This document shows, piece after piece, positions 21,909-30,585 of a DNA stretch of 37,973 nucleotides; position 1 is the first letter of the stretch; each line of letters starts with the position of its first letter. A program made the translations under genes and the position numbers. The stretch comes from a virus. The stretch spans positions 1 to 37,973 of the IMG/VR virus record IMGVR_UViG_3300028653_000035; one strand, written 5' to 3'. Under the pieces are notes generated by a model. The model had not been told where the DNA came from and did not search any database. It saw only the letters and a list, made by a program, of their open reading frames with translations.

Positions 21909-24236
21909 TTATATAATATTAAAGTCAACCAATAATTGCACACAATCATTACCATATATACCTTTAAACAAATAAGCTGTTGGTAATTCATCTGCGAGAA
22001 TATTAGAATATGGTGAATAATCATCCCAACCATATAAATAATAATGTTGTGGTGGTGTAATATAACCGCTTGGTTTTAAATTTCGATATTGATAATATTT
22101 ATTTGAAACAGATAATTTTGTTGGATGATTTTTATAATATTTATCATATGAATTATAATCATGGTCATAACTATTCCATTTTCTAATATTAATACCTTTT
22201 ATTGGAATTTGGCTTAATAATGTTAATTCTCCTGCTGGAATATTAATAAATGTTGTTTGAAATGCATCTCCTCTTAATATATTGGAGCTATCAGTTATTC
22301 CTGCAAATAATTTTTGATTATTTGGTTGAATAAAAAAATCGTCACTAGTATTTGGAGGACAATGATAAACATCAGCAACAACTTGAGTTCTATCTGGTAT
22401 AGTAGGACTAAATGCCCAACCATAACAAGGAAAACATAAACAAAAGTTTAACCATTGTGCACCAAAATATTTATTACCTTTATTTTTTGCTAAACCAGAA
22501 TTATCAAAATGAATAACATTAGGTGCAAAATCGTATGTAAATTGACGAAGATTAGGATTTGTAGAACCAGTTGTAGGAGTACAGCCAGTAATATAATTTT
22601 GTTGGTCTGTTAGTTCCTTTTGTGTTATATAATCAGTACCCGCAGTTTTAAACCAAGAACCTGCTACTGAACCATAAACACTATTATCTGTTGTAAATAT
22701 ATTTTCAGTATTAGGATTATAAGGTATTGCTATTGGAGCACCAATTGCATGTTTTGTTGGGTAAAATTGAGCTACGCTATATACGCCACCACCAGTAAAT
22801 GTATAATATTCTTTTCTCCATAAATCATTATCTGGTATTCCAGTTGGTGAGTTAGTCGGATTAATTGATTTATCTCCATTTATAAATGTTTCATCATAAT
22901 GTAATGGAACTTTTTGTGGTATTTTAAACCAACCCCTTGCTTTATATTGTGGATGGTCTCCATTATAATGTGTTGACCAAGAAGAATTTTCAGGTAAATC
23001 AGTAAGGTCAGGATATTTAATTAATATCATACCAAAAAACTTAGTAAAAACACCTGATGTTGAACTATCATCAACAACTGTTTTTTCACCAGTTGGACTT
23101 GTTATTACTTTTACTCTATTACATGGAATGTTTAATAAAAAATCACCATTAGTATTATATTCAACATATTCTGTTTTATCTAATTCTCTAATTTGACTAT
23201 TTGGGTCGGCATTTACCCAATCTATATCAATATCTCCATTAATATTAACAACAATTGGTACATCAGTAGTATATGTAAATACACTAATAATTGGATTAGC
23301 TGTTCTATATGTTCTAATATCCATATTATTTTGAATATCATTATCAGAATCAGATAAACTATAAAATCCAGAATTTGTTGTACTTGCATTGGGGTTACCA
23401 AAAATATCATACAATCCCATTGTCATGGTTGTGCCAAATATAGTGAATGATGATGATAATATTGCTTTTATTCTAAAATTCAATTGAGTTATACCGATTT
23501 CAAAATTCGTAGTATCTCCCCAAAAAGGAATTATATTGGCAGTAATTTCTTGTGTTTCAATATTTGGTAAATCTGTTAAATCAATTGCTGGTTTTACTGC
23601 AGATGCATTTTTAGTAAAAAGATTTGGCGAATATCCGGCATTTATCATACTTGCAGGTGACATACTATATTTACCAATATCTGTAATATCAACACTAAGA
23701 TGAACTGTTTGTGTACCTATTGGTACACCAAAAATCATATAATCACCAGAATCATTTGTTAATGCGGTATATTTATAATATTTTTTATAAACATTTAAAA
23801 ATGATTCATTTATAACTAATTCAGGTTTTATTGGAAATGAACCGAAAGGTTGTTTGGGTTTATATGTATGAGTTTCCTGATTGAGTTCCGAAACACGTGG
23901 TAGTAAATTATATCTTTTTCCTTCATTATTTTTATCTCTAGGTGTTTTATATGGATAGATACTATATATATTACTATCTTCTGCATCTGCATCGGTTAAT
24001 GGAATAAAAATACTTATTTTGGCATTAGGAACACCAACGCCATCATTTGCTGTTACTCTACCAACCAATACACCATAATCAGCATTAAAATTTTGATAAG
24101 CATCTTCAGTACCAAGATTTAATGTCAGAAATTCAAGTGTTTCAACATCTTGTTCAAGTTTTACTCTTATATATTTATCTTGACCTTTAGTATTTGTATT
24201 GCCTGTGCCTAAAAAAATTCTTTGTGATTTATTCAT
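21909..24236 (-). CDS. Large virion structural protein (baseplate or fibre)
   Basis: 775 residues. The N-terminus MNKSQRIFLGTGNTNTKGQD is followed by a segment ADYGVLVGRVTANDGVGVPN then AKISIFIPL, which looks like a carboxypeptidase-regulatory-like or CNA-B beta sandwich. A second one occurs at about residues 160-190 (ALTNDSGDYMIFGVPIGTQT). The middle and C-terminus are Asn/Tyr/Pro-rich beta structure. Such domains decorate phage tails and host-binding proteins. It is preceded by a late promoter element 16 nt from the start and probably heads the unit that includes the two genes at 19443-21343. Exact role not known. Confidence 0.65.
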   Translation of the reverse strand: MNKSQRIFLGTGNTNTKGQDKYIRVKLEQDVETLEFLTLNLGTEDAYQNFNADYGVLVGRVTANDGVGVPNAKISIFIPLTDADAEDSNIYSIYPYKTPRDKNNEGKRYNLLPRVSELNQETHTYKPKQPFGSFPIKPELVINESFLNVYKKYYKYTALTNDSGDYMIFGVPIGTQTVHLSVDITDIGKYSMSPASMINAGYSPNLFTKNASAVKPAIDLTDLPNIETQEITANIIPFWGDTTNFEIGITQLNFRIKAILSSSFTIFGTTMTMGLYDIFGNPNASTTNSGFYSLSDSDNDIQNNMDIRTYRTANPIISVFTYTTDVPIVVNINGDIDIDWVNADPNSQIRELDKTEYVEYNTNGDFLLNIPCNRVKVITSPTGEKTVVDDSSTSGVFTKFFGMILIKYPDLTDLPENSSWSTHYNGDHPQYKARGWFKIPQKVPLHYDETFINGDKSINPTNSPTGIPDNDLWRKEYYTFTGGGVYSVAQFYPTKHAIGAPIAIPYNPNTENIFTTDNSVYGSVAGSWFKTAGTDYITQKELTDQQNYITGCTPTTGSTNPNLRQFTYDFAPNVIHFDNSGLAKNKGNKYFGAQWLNFCLCFPCYGWAFSPTIPDRTQVVADVYHCPPNTSDDFFIQPNNQKLFAGITDSSNILRGDAFQTTFINIPAGELTLLSQIPIKGINIRKWNSYDHDYNSYDKYYKNHPTKLSVSNKYYQYRNLKPSGYITPPQHYYLYGWDDYSPYSNILADELPTAYLFKGIYGNDCVQLLVDFNII

Positions 24237-24252
24237 TTATTTATAGTTTTTC

Positions 24253-24260
24253 ATAAATAC
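24253..24260 (-). promoter_or_regulatory. Late-promoter-like GTATTTAT element
   Basis: TAGTATTTATGAAAAA on the minus strand, 16 nt before the start of the 775-residue gene. Confidence 0.65.
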
Positions 24261-24343
24261 TATCATCAAGAAATCCTTACTAATGTAAATTATTTTTAAA
24301 AAAATCTATGAGAATTTGATGAAAAATAATAATTTAATAAATT

Positions 24344-24772
24344 TTAATTGAAAACTTTATAAGTATTTTTAGATTTACTTAATTCATCTGCAATACTATT
24401 TTCTTTTCTGGGTATCCATTGAAGTGTAATAATATTTTTCTTTCTTAATGCTCTGTACAATTCTATTGCTTGATGTGCATATGGAATATATAATCCTTTC
24501 TTTATTTTCCATAATTCCAATGTTTGCATAATAACTAGTTTACTATCACCGTAAATATTAATTCTCACACCTATTTTATTTTTCATTAATTTAAAAATCA
24601 TTATTAGTGCAAGATATTCCGCAATATTACAAGTATTACCAATTTTTGCTTTATAAAATCTAGATTTTTTAAATTCTTTATCTTTACTTGTAATATAAAC
24701 ACCCAAACCCATGTTTCCGTTGGGATTCTTGGGTTCACAACTACCATCAAAATAACAATTATAGATTTTCAT
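24344..24772 (-). CDS. Ribonuclease HI
   Basis: 142 residues with the full DEDD active site of RNase HI: D9 in YFDGSCEPKNPNG, E52 in NIAEYLAL, D76 in IYGDSKLVI and D129 in SIADELSK. The basic handle helix of E. coli RNase HI seems reduced. It degrades the RNA strand of RNA-DNA hybrids, removing replication primers. This is the bacterial-type fold, not the FEN-type RNase H of T4. The gene ends a transcript that also includes the homing endonuclease upstream (22 nt gap). Confidence 0.92.
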   Translation of the reverse strand: MKIYNCYFDGSCEPKNPNGNMGLGVYITSKDKEFKKSRFYKAKIGNTCNIAEYLALIMIFKLMKNKIGVRINIYGDSKLVIMQTLELWKIKKGLYIPYAHQAIELYRALRKKNIITLQWIPRKENSIADELSKSKNTYKVFN

Positions 24773-24794
24773 ATATACTTATAAAAATATTTGA

Positions 24795-26804
24795 TTAAAT
24801 ATTAATACCAAAAGTTTTTTCAAATTTCATGTTACCACAATCATAAATTTTATATATTTTATTGTCTAAAATGTTTTCACAAATTGATTTATTTTTATCA
24901 TAATTTTTTAATTTAATAATATTTCCTTTTCTAAAATTAAAACGATGCTGTCTTAATTTTTCATTTATATTAAAATATGTATATGTTGGTTCATTAACAC
25001 TAATCAATTGAAATCCTAATTGTTTATATAAATTACCTTGACTATATCTTCTATCAGCAAAAGATATTATATTTTCGGGTTGATATGTATTTATAAAATA
25101 TTTTAATAATTTACTTGCACCACCAGTTATTTTAGTGTTTAGTTTATTACAAAATCTATTTAAATTATAATAATTTTTATTATTTTCGTGATTACCTAAT
25201 CCAATTCTCATTTTTTCAAAAGTCATAATCGACACCAATTCATTATTATAAAATAATCCAATTTTAATATTACTACCAACAAAACCTTGTAAATGATTGT
25301 TATTTAAAAAACTATGAATTAATTCATTATCATTAATTTCTTTAATTTGACATTTACGAGCAAAGATTTTATTCTCAATAATACCTAATTTAGATTTTAT
25401 AATACTTTTAATAATTTCTTTTTTATGTATCCATTCATCTTCAAAAATGTGAAGTAATTGAATTCCTTGTTTTTCACATTCAACTGTTTTATTTAGATGA
25501 TAATTTTTATCCTTAAATAATTCTGAATGCCAATATAATCCATTAAATTCGATACCTAATTTATAATCAGGAAGATAAATATCAATTTCTTGTTTATTTT
25601 TTAATATTGGTATGTTTTTTATAATTGTTTTAATATTTAATTTATTATTAATAAAATCACGAATTTCATTTTCTAATATCGATGCATTTTCAGAAATGGG
25701 ATTACATTTTGTACAAATATTTTCATGTTTATTGAAAATAAGTCTTGAATATAATAATGATTTAGAAATTTCAAAATAATTATGAATTTTACAATAATTT
25801 TTAATTATAACAAAATGATTATTAATTTTTATATCGTTTGAATTAATATTAAGTAAATTTGAATATTTTTCTTTAAAATTATCATTGATTACGTTGTGTA
25901 TTTTATTAATTACATCTATGGATTTAGATGGATTATCTACACCATATTTTAGTATGGAAGTTATTTTACTTTTATCTCTATTATTATAATTTTCATCACC
26001 ATATCTTATTTTTTTTGTATTTTTTACATCATCTTTATATTCTTGAGTACTACTATATGACGTATGATTATATTTTTTTAAATTTGTTTGTTTTATTTTT
26101 TCTTTAACTTTTTCATTTTGAATTGAATATTCAACGCCATATTTTTTTAAGTTAGTTTGTTTTGTTTGTTCTTTAATTGTTTCGTTTTGAATTGGATGTT
26201 CAACACCATATTTTTTTAAATTAGTTTGTTTTGCTTTATTATTAATTATTTTATTCTGCATTGGATTTTCAACATTATATCTTTTTAAATTAGTTTGTTT
26301 AACTTTTTCTTGTTGAGATTTTAATTTAAGATGATGTTCAACACCATATCGTTCTAAATTAGTTTGTTTACTTTTTTCTTTAATACTATCTAATTGTTGT
26401 GGATGTTCAACACCATATTTTTTTAAATTAGTTTGTTTTATTTGTTCTCTTTTTTCTTTAGAAAGTAATGTATATTTAAATCCAAAATTTTTCATTGATG
26501 TTTTTTCTCTTTTGATTTTAATATTATTGTCTTTTCCAATACATTGCATTGAACAATATTTTGAAAATCCTTCACTAATTTTTTTAAATTTAACTGGTTT
26601 ACCACATATTACACAAATAGGCGGTTTGGATAAATCATTTAATATTAAATAAAGCATTGCACCAAATGAAATATTATAGTTTTTAAATTTGTTATAAATT
26701 AAAACATATAAATTATAATAATTTTTTTTAAAAAACGATTCTGTTAATCTTCTTTTAATAATAATATTATCATTTTTTACGATTTCAAGTATTTTTTCCT
26801 TCAT
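24795..26804 (-). CDS. Homing endonuclease, Hef-like, with tandem KYGVEHP repeats
   Basis: 669 residues, the longest of the four. A zinc knuckle (CVICGKPVKF...YCSMQC) is followed by about nine 24-residue repeats of the form K-KQTNLKKYGVEHPIQN, probably a modular DNA-reading array. A second C-x2-C pair follows, then the PD-(D/E)XK core (EIDIYLPDYKLGIEFNGLYW; YHLNKTVECEKQGIQLLHIF). The GNAT-like tail (NNNHLQG, RFCNKLNT, GGASKLL, FADRRYSQGNLYKQLGF) ends in YDCGNMKFE. The nuclease and tail are very close to those at 30586-32169, indicating recent spread within the genome. It is inserted between RNase H and the tail sheath gene. Confidence 0.88.
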   Translation of the reverse strand: MKEKILEIVKNDNIIIKRRLTESFFKKNYYNLYVLIYNKFKNYNISFGAMLYLILNDLSKPPICVICGKPVKFKKISEGFSKYCSMQCIGKDNNIKIKREKTSMKNFGFKYTLLSKEKREQIKQTNLKKYGVEHPQQLDSIKEKSKQTNLERYGVEHHLKLKSQQEKVKQTNLKRYNVENPMQNKIINNKAKQTNLKKYGVEHPIQNETIKEQTKQTNLKKYGVEYSIQNEKVKEKIKQTNLKKYNHTSYSSTQEYKDDVKNTKKIRYGDENYNNRDKSKITSILKYGVDNPSKSIDVINKIHNVINDNFKEKYSNLLNINSNDIKINNHFVIIKNYCKIHNYFEISKSLLYSRLIFNKHENICTKCNPISENASILENEIRDFINNKLNIKTIIKNIPILKNKQEIDIYLPDYKLGIEFNGLYWHSELFKDKNYHLNKTVECEKQGIQLLHIFEDEWIHKKEIIKSIIKSKLGIIENKIFARKCQIKEINDNELIHSFLNNNHLQGFVGSNIKIGLFYNNELVSIMTFEKMRIGLGNHENNKNYYNLNRFCNKLNTKITGGASKLLKYFINTYQPENIISFADRRYSQGNLYKQLGFQLISVNEPTYTYFNINEKLRQHRFNFRKGNIIKLKNYDKNKSICENILDNKIYKIYDCGNMKFEKTFGINI

Positions 26805-26828
26805 AATTATAATTAATTTATCACAAAT

Positions 26829-26836
26829 ATAAATAC
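26829..26836 (-). promoter_or_regulatory. Late-promoter-like GTATTTAT element
   Basis: AAGTATTTATATTTGTG on the minus strand, 24 nt before the homing endonuclease start. Confidence 0.55.
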
Positions 26837-27022
26837 TTTATCTTTAAAAACAAAATTATTTTATTTTTTATTTAAAAAAAATTTTAAAGAATTTAATATA
26901 AAAATTTTAAAAAAAATGGAAATTTAATTGAAAAAATATATAATTTGATAAAATCTGGATTTATAGACAAGAATGGTAAGGTGATAATAATTATAGTAAA
27001 CCACCTTTTCAATTATTTTTTA

Positions 27023-27030
27023 GTATTTAT
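27023..27030 (+). promoter_or_regulatory. Late-promoter-like GTATTTAT element
   Basis: TAGTATTTATTTGAAAAA, 66 nt before the tail sheath start, giving that gene a longer leader than other late genes. The rest of 26837-27096 holds no supported gene. Confidence 0.6.
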
Positions 27031-27096
27031 TTGAAAAACAATAAAGCATTGTATATAAAATAATAATAATAATGAAAAATAAAATAATTAAATAAC

Positions 27097-29862
27097 ATGG
27101 CAGATTTTGTATTCACCTCTCCGGGTGTAAAATTTAAAGAACGTGACCTCACATTTGTTACTAGAAATGTAGGTATCACGACGTTAGGTCTTGTAGGTGA
27201 GACACTTAAAGGACCAGCATTTGAACCTATATATATTCAGGATTCAACTCAATTTTCAAATACTTTTGGTGGGCAAAGCACACAGAAACTTTCAAATGGA
27301 AATTTTCAATATTTATTACCATATTATGCTAATTCATATCTTGGTGAAACTAATCAACTTTGGGTAACCAGAGTATTAGGACTAAGTGGATATGATGCAG
27401 GTAATGCATGGGCAATAACATTGAGTGCAGGTGTTGACCCGACAACTGTTGTATCTGGTGGAACTCCTGTAATTTCAACTCATACATTTACAAATAATCA
27501 ATATTTGGGTGTTTCGTTGATATATCAAGGACAAACTGGTACATATTCTTCAGGATTTACTAAAGGTATTAATAATACATTTACTGAATATGTTCATACG
27601 TTTACTGCAACCACATTAAATAATGTTGGAAGTGGTACGACAAAAGATAAAGTAACATTATTTACTGGTGCTTCATATAGTCAATATGAAAATATGGTAT
27701 TAGCTGTAATTAGAAGTAGAGGTGTTTCAACAATTCAACCACATGGTGTCCAACATACAACATTTGATACAACAAATCTTACTATAAGTGGTAATACCAC
27801 AAATATTGGTTCAGGTGATTTATTTAGTCAATTTACATTAAGGGCATATAGCACTGGAAGTACACAATATTATACAGTATCATTAAATCCAAATTCAACT
27901 AGTTTTTTACCAAATGTAATTGGTTTAGAACCAAAAGATAAAAAAACAAAAATTTGGGTTCAAGCAGTATATCCAGACTTAATCGAAAAATTAGATGCAG
28001 AAGGTATTGGTTATGGTATTAACACAACATTAATTACAGCCACTTCAAATAATTTCACAAATTATAAAATTGGATTTCAAACACCTGAAACTCCTTGGGT
28101 GGTATCTCAATTAATGGGTAATCATGTTAATAGATTATTAAAATTTATTAGTATTGCAGATGGTGATGCTGCAAATCAAGAAATTAAAATTAGTTTTGCT
28201 AATATTAATCCAGATACTTATGAATTTGATGTAGTCGTTCGTGATTTTAATGATACTGATGCAAATCCAGTTGTATTTGAAACATATACAAAATGTACAA
28301 TGATTCAAGGACTCAATAGTTTTATTGGACAAGTAATTGGTACTTCTGATGGTCAATATACTTTAAGAAGCAATTATATTATGGTTGAACTTGCAGATGA
28401 TATTCCAAATGATGTATTTCCTGCTGGTTTTGAAGGTTATGAGTTTAATGACTATGCGATGTCAGCAACAAGTGACCCAACAACTAATGGTATTGCTCCT
28501 AAAATTTTCTATAAAACAGAATATAGTGAAACAGATAAAGTAAGTAAGGTATATTTAGGTATTTCTGAACATGGCTATGATAGTACTAATTCAACTGGTA
28601 GTGGTATTAATCAAAACTTTTTTAACTATGATGGTCAAGGTGGTTTTGCTAAATCTAAAGGTTTCCATATGGATTCTGGTGCAACCGGAATTTATGTACA
28701 TGGTACTGAAATTATTGGACAGTTTGAGGTTGGTGCAGGACAAATACAAACATACGTTGATACTGACGATTCAAATAACCCATATTATGATATTAAAACA
28801 AGGAAATTTACTTTAGTTCCTGCTCGTGGTTTTGATGGATGGGATGTTAATAGAGGTATAAGTGGTGAAGACCGTTCAAATGGTGATGGTTATCAACAAG
28901 GTGGTATGTATAGTGGTTATCCCGGTCATCCTGAAACAATACCAGCAAATGACTTTCAAGCATGGCAAACTGCAATTAATACTTTTTCAAATCCTGAACA
29001 AGTTACAATTAATCTTTTTGCAACTCCGGGTATTGATTGGAATAATAATAGCATTTTAGTCCAAGATACAATAGATATGATTGAACAACAAAGAACCGAT
29101 TCATTATATGTAATTGATTCTCCAGATTCTGATATACCTGTTACTAATAATGGTAATGGTGGTGTTCCTAATGATGTTCAGGCAGCAAGTGAAATTATAG
29201 GTCTACTTAATGATATAGATATTGACACTAGTTATTCATGTACATATTTTCCCTATATTCAAATGAGAGATAGTCAAAATAATATTAATGTTTATATTCC
29301 TGCAACTGGTGAAGTTGTAAGAGCAATGGCATTTACTGATAATGTAAAATTTCCTTGGTTTGCACCTGCTGGTTTAAATCGTGGTGTAACTAATGCAATT
29401 AAATCAAAATATAAACTATCTCAAACTGCTCGTGATATTTTATATGCAGGTAGAATTAACCCAATGGCTGATTTTGCAGATTCAGGTACTGCAATCTTTG
29501 GACAAAAGACTTTACAAGTTAAAGATAGCGCACTTAATAGAATTAATGTTCGTAGATTAATACTTCAACTTAAAGTTCTTATTTCAAATATTGCAATTAG
29601 ACTTGTATTCGAACAAAATGACCAAACAACTATCGACCAATTCTTAGCAAAAGTAAATCCAATTCTTGATAGTATTAAGAGAGAAAGAGGTTTGAATGAC
29701 TTTAGAGTTAAAATGGATAGCACAAATAATACTCCTGAAACAATGGATAGAAATGAATTATATGGGGAAATCTATTTAAAACCGACAAGAAGTTTAGAAT
29801 TTGTTGGAATTACATTTATAGTTACCCCTTCAGGTGCATCTTTTGCTGATGTCGGAGCATAA
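27097..29862 (+). CDS. Contractile tail sheath protein, gp18-like
   Basis: 921 residues. The start (FTSPGVKFKERDLTFV, then GITTLGLVGETLKGPAF) is the hallmark N-terminal arm and first domain of T4-like and related sheath proteins. The C-terminal part (FAPAGLNRGV, QTARDILYAGRINPM, VRRLILQLKVLISNIAIRLV, then ELYGEIYLKPTRSLEFVGIT) is the conserved polymerisation domain. It is much longer than T4 gp18 (659); the extra length lies in the middle (about 100-500), probably surface-exposed insertion domains. It polymerises round the tube and contracts at infection. A terminator follows. Confidence 0.95.
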   Translation: MADFVFTSPGVKFKERDLTFVTRNVGITTLGLVGETLKGPAFEPIYIQDSTQFSNTFGGQSTQKLSNGNFQYLLPYYANSYLGETNQLWVTRVLGLSGYDAGNAWAITLSAGVDPTTVVSGGTPVISTHTFTNNQYLGVSLIYQGQTGTYSSGFTKGINNTFTEYVHTFTATTLNNVGSGTTKDKVTLFTGASYSQYENMVLAVIRSRGVSTIQPHGVQHTTFDTTNLTISGNTTNIGSGDLFSQFTLRAYSTGSTQYYTVSLNPNSTSFLPNVIGLEPKDKKTKIWVQAVYPDLIEKLDAEGIGYGINTTLITATSNNFTNYKIGFQTPETPWVVSQLMGNHVNRLLKFISIADGDAANQEIKISFANINPDTYEFDVVVRDFNDTDANPVVFETYTKCTMIQGLNSFIGQVIGTSDGQYTLRSNYIMVELADDIPNDVFPAGFEGYEFNDYAMSATSDPTTNGIAPKIFYKTEYSETDKVSKVYLGISEHGYDSTNSTGSGINQNFFNYDGQGGFAKSKGFHMDSGATGIYVHGTEIIGQFEVGAGQIQTYVDTDDSNNPYYDIKTRKFTLVPARGFDGWDVNRGISGEDRSNGDGYQQGGMYSGYPGHPETIPANDFQAWQTAINTFSNPEQVTINLFATPGIDWNNNSILVQDTIDMIEQQRTDSLYVIDSPDSDIPVTNNGNGGVPNDVQAASEIIGLLNDIDIDTSYSCTYFPYIQMRDSQNNINVYIPATGEVVRAMAFTDNVKFPWFAPAGLNRGVTNAIKSKYKLSQTARDILYAGRINPMADFADSGTAIFGQKTLQVKDSALNRINVRRLILQLKVLISNIAIRLVFEQNDQTTIDQFLAKVNPILDSIKRERGLNDFRVKMDSTNNTPETMDRNELYGEIYLKPTRSLEFVGITFIVTPSGASFADVGA

Positions 29863-29880
29863 TTTATGATTTATAAAATT

Positions 29881-29913
29881 AAAAAGACTCACTTATTTAT
29901 AGTGGGTCTTTTT
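29881..29913 (+). terminator. Rho-independent terminator after the sheath gene
   Basis: AAAAAGACTCACT pairs with AGTGGGTCTTTTT (one G-T pair) around a short loop and ends in a T-run. Confidence 0.88.
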
Positions 29914-29964
29914 AATTAAAAAATAGAACATCAATTCTATTCTAAATTGTTTTCAAATATGTAA

Positions 29965-29972
29965 GTATTTAT
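29965..29972 (+). promoter_or_regulatory. Late-promoter-like GTATTTAT element
   Basis: TAAGTATTTATTAGAAAA, 45 nt before the tube gene, between its start and the sheath terminator. Confidence 0.6.
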
Positions 29973-30017
29973 TAGAAAACATAAAAATAAACAGAAATTA
30001 ATTAATAATTAAATATT

Positions 30018-30509
30018 ATGGCAGGAGAAATGATAAGAACAATTCCGTTCAAGTATGAGCCTAAGAGAGTTAATAGGTTCTTTGCGGAATTCTCAGATAC
30101 AATCGGACTTGAAGTATGGCAAGTACAAAAGTTCAAAAGACCTTCATTAAAAATCAATAGTGTTCCAATTCAATATATGAACGAACAAAACTATGTAGCT
30201 GGTAGATATACGTGGGATACAATGTCAATTACATTTATTGACCCAATCGGTCCCTCTACATCACAAATTCTTATGGAATGGGTTCGTTTACACGCTGAAT
30301 CACTCACAGGTCGTATGGGTTATGCTGCAGGTTATAAGAAGGATATTTATTTAAAAGCATTAGACCCAACTGGTGTTGAAGTTGAAAAATGGACACTTGA
30401 ACAATGTATGATTACATCAATCGATTTCATGGATAATGATTATAGTAGTGATGAATTAACAAACATAACGTTGGAGATACAACCGTGGCGTTGCATTTTA
30501 AACCTCTAA
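30018..30509 (+). CDS. Tail tube protein, gp19-like
   Basis: 163 residues, the same length as T4 gp19. IPFKYEPKRVNRFFAEFSD, VWQVQKFKRPSL, the strand pair YTWDTMSITFIDPIGPSTSQ and the end NITLEIQPWRC are typical of T4-like tube proteins. It stacks as hexamers inside the sheath. Codon use is a little richer in G+C than neighbours, common for highly expressed structural genes. It directly follows the sheath gene as in T4 and has its own promoter element and terminator. Confidence 0.93.
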   Translation: MAGEMIRTIPFKYEPKRVNRFFAEFSDTIGLEVWQVQKFKRPSLKINSVPIQYMNEQNYVAGRYTWDTMSITFIDPIGPSTSQILMEWVRLHAESLTGRMGYAAGYKKDIYLKALDPTGVEVEKWTLEQCMITSIDFMDNDYSSDELTNITLEIQPWRCILNL

Positions 30510-30527
30510 GAGATTAATTAAACTTAT

Positions 30528-30566
30528 AATAATGTCACAAATTTTTACTATATTTGTGACATTATT
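30528..30566 (+). terminator. Strong stem-loop after the tube gene
   Basis: A perfect 15-bp stem (30528-30542 with 30552-30566, AATAATGTCACAAAT and complement) encloses a 9-nt loop. The T-run after it is short, so termination or message protection are both possible. Confidence 0.7.
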
Positions 30567-30585
30567 ATTTATATTCGTTTAATTT

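Noticed and set aside
26930-27034. Short open frame (NLIEKIYNLIKSGFIDKNGK...) before the sheath gene
   Set aside because: No ATG start, and it runs through the late promoter element. Too short to distinguish from chance in AT-rich DNA; a gene remnant is possible.
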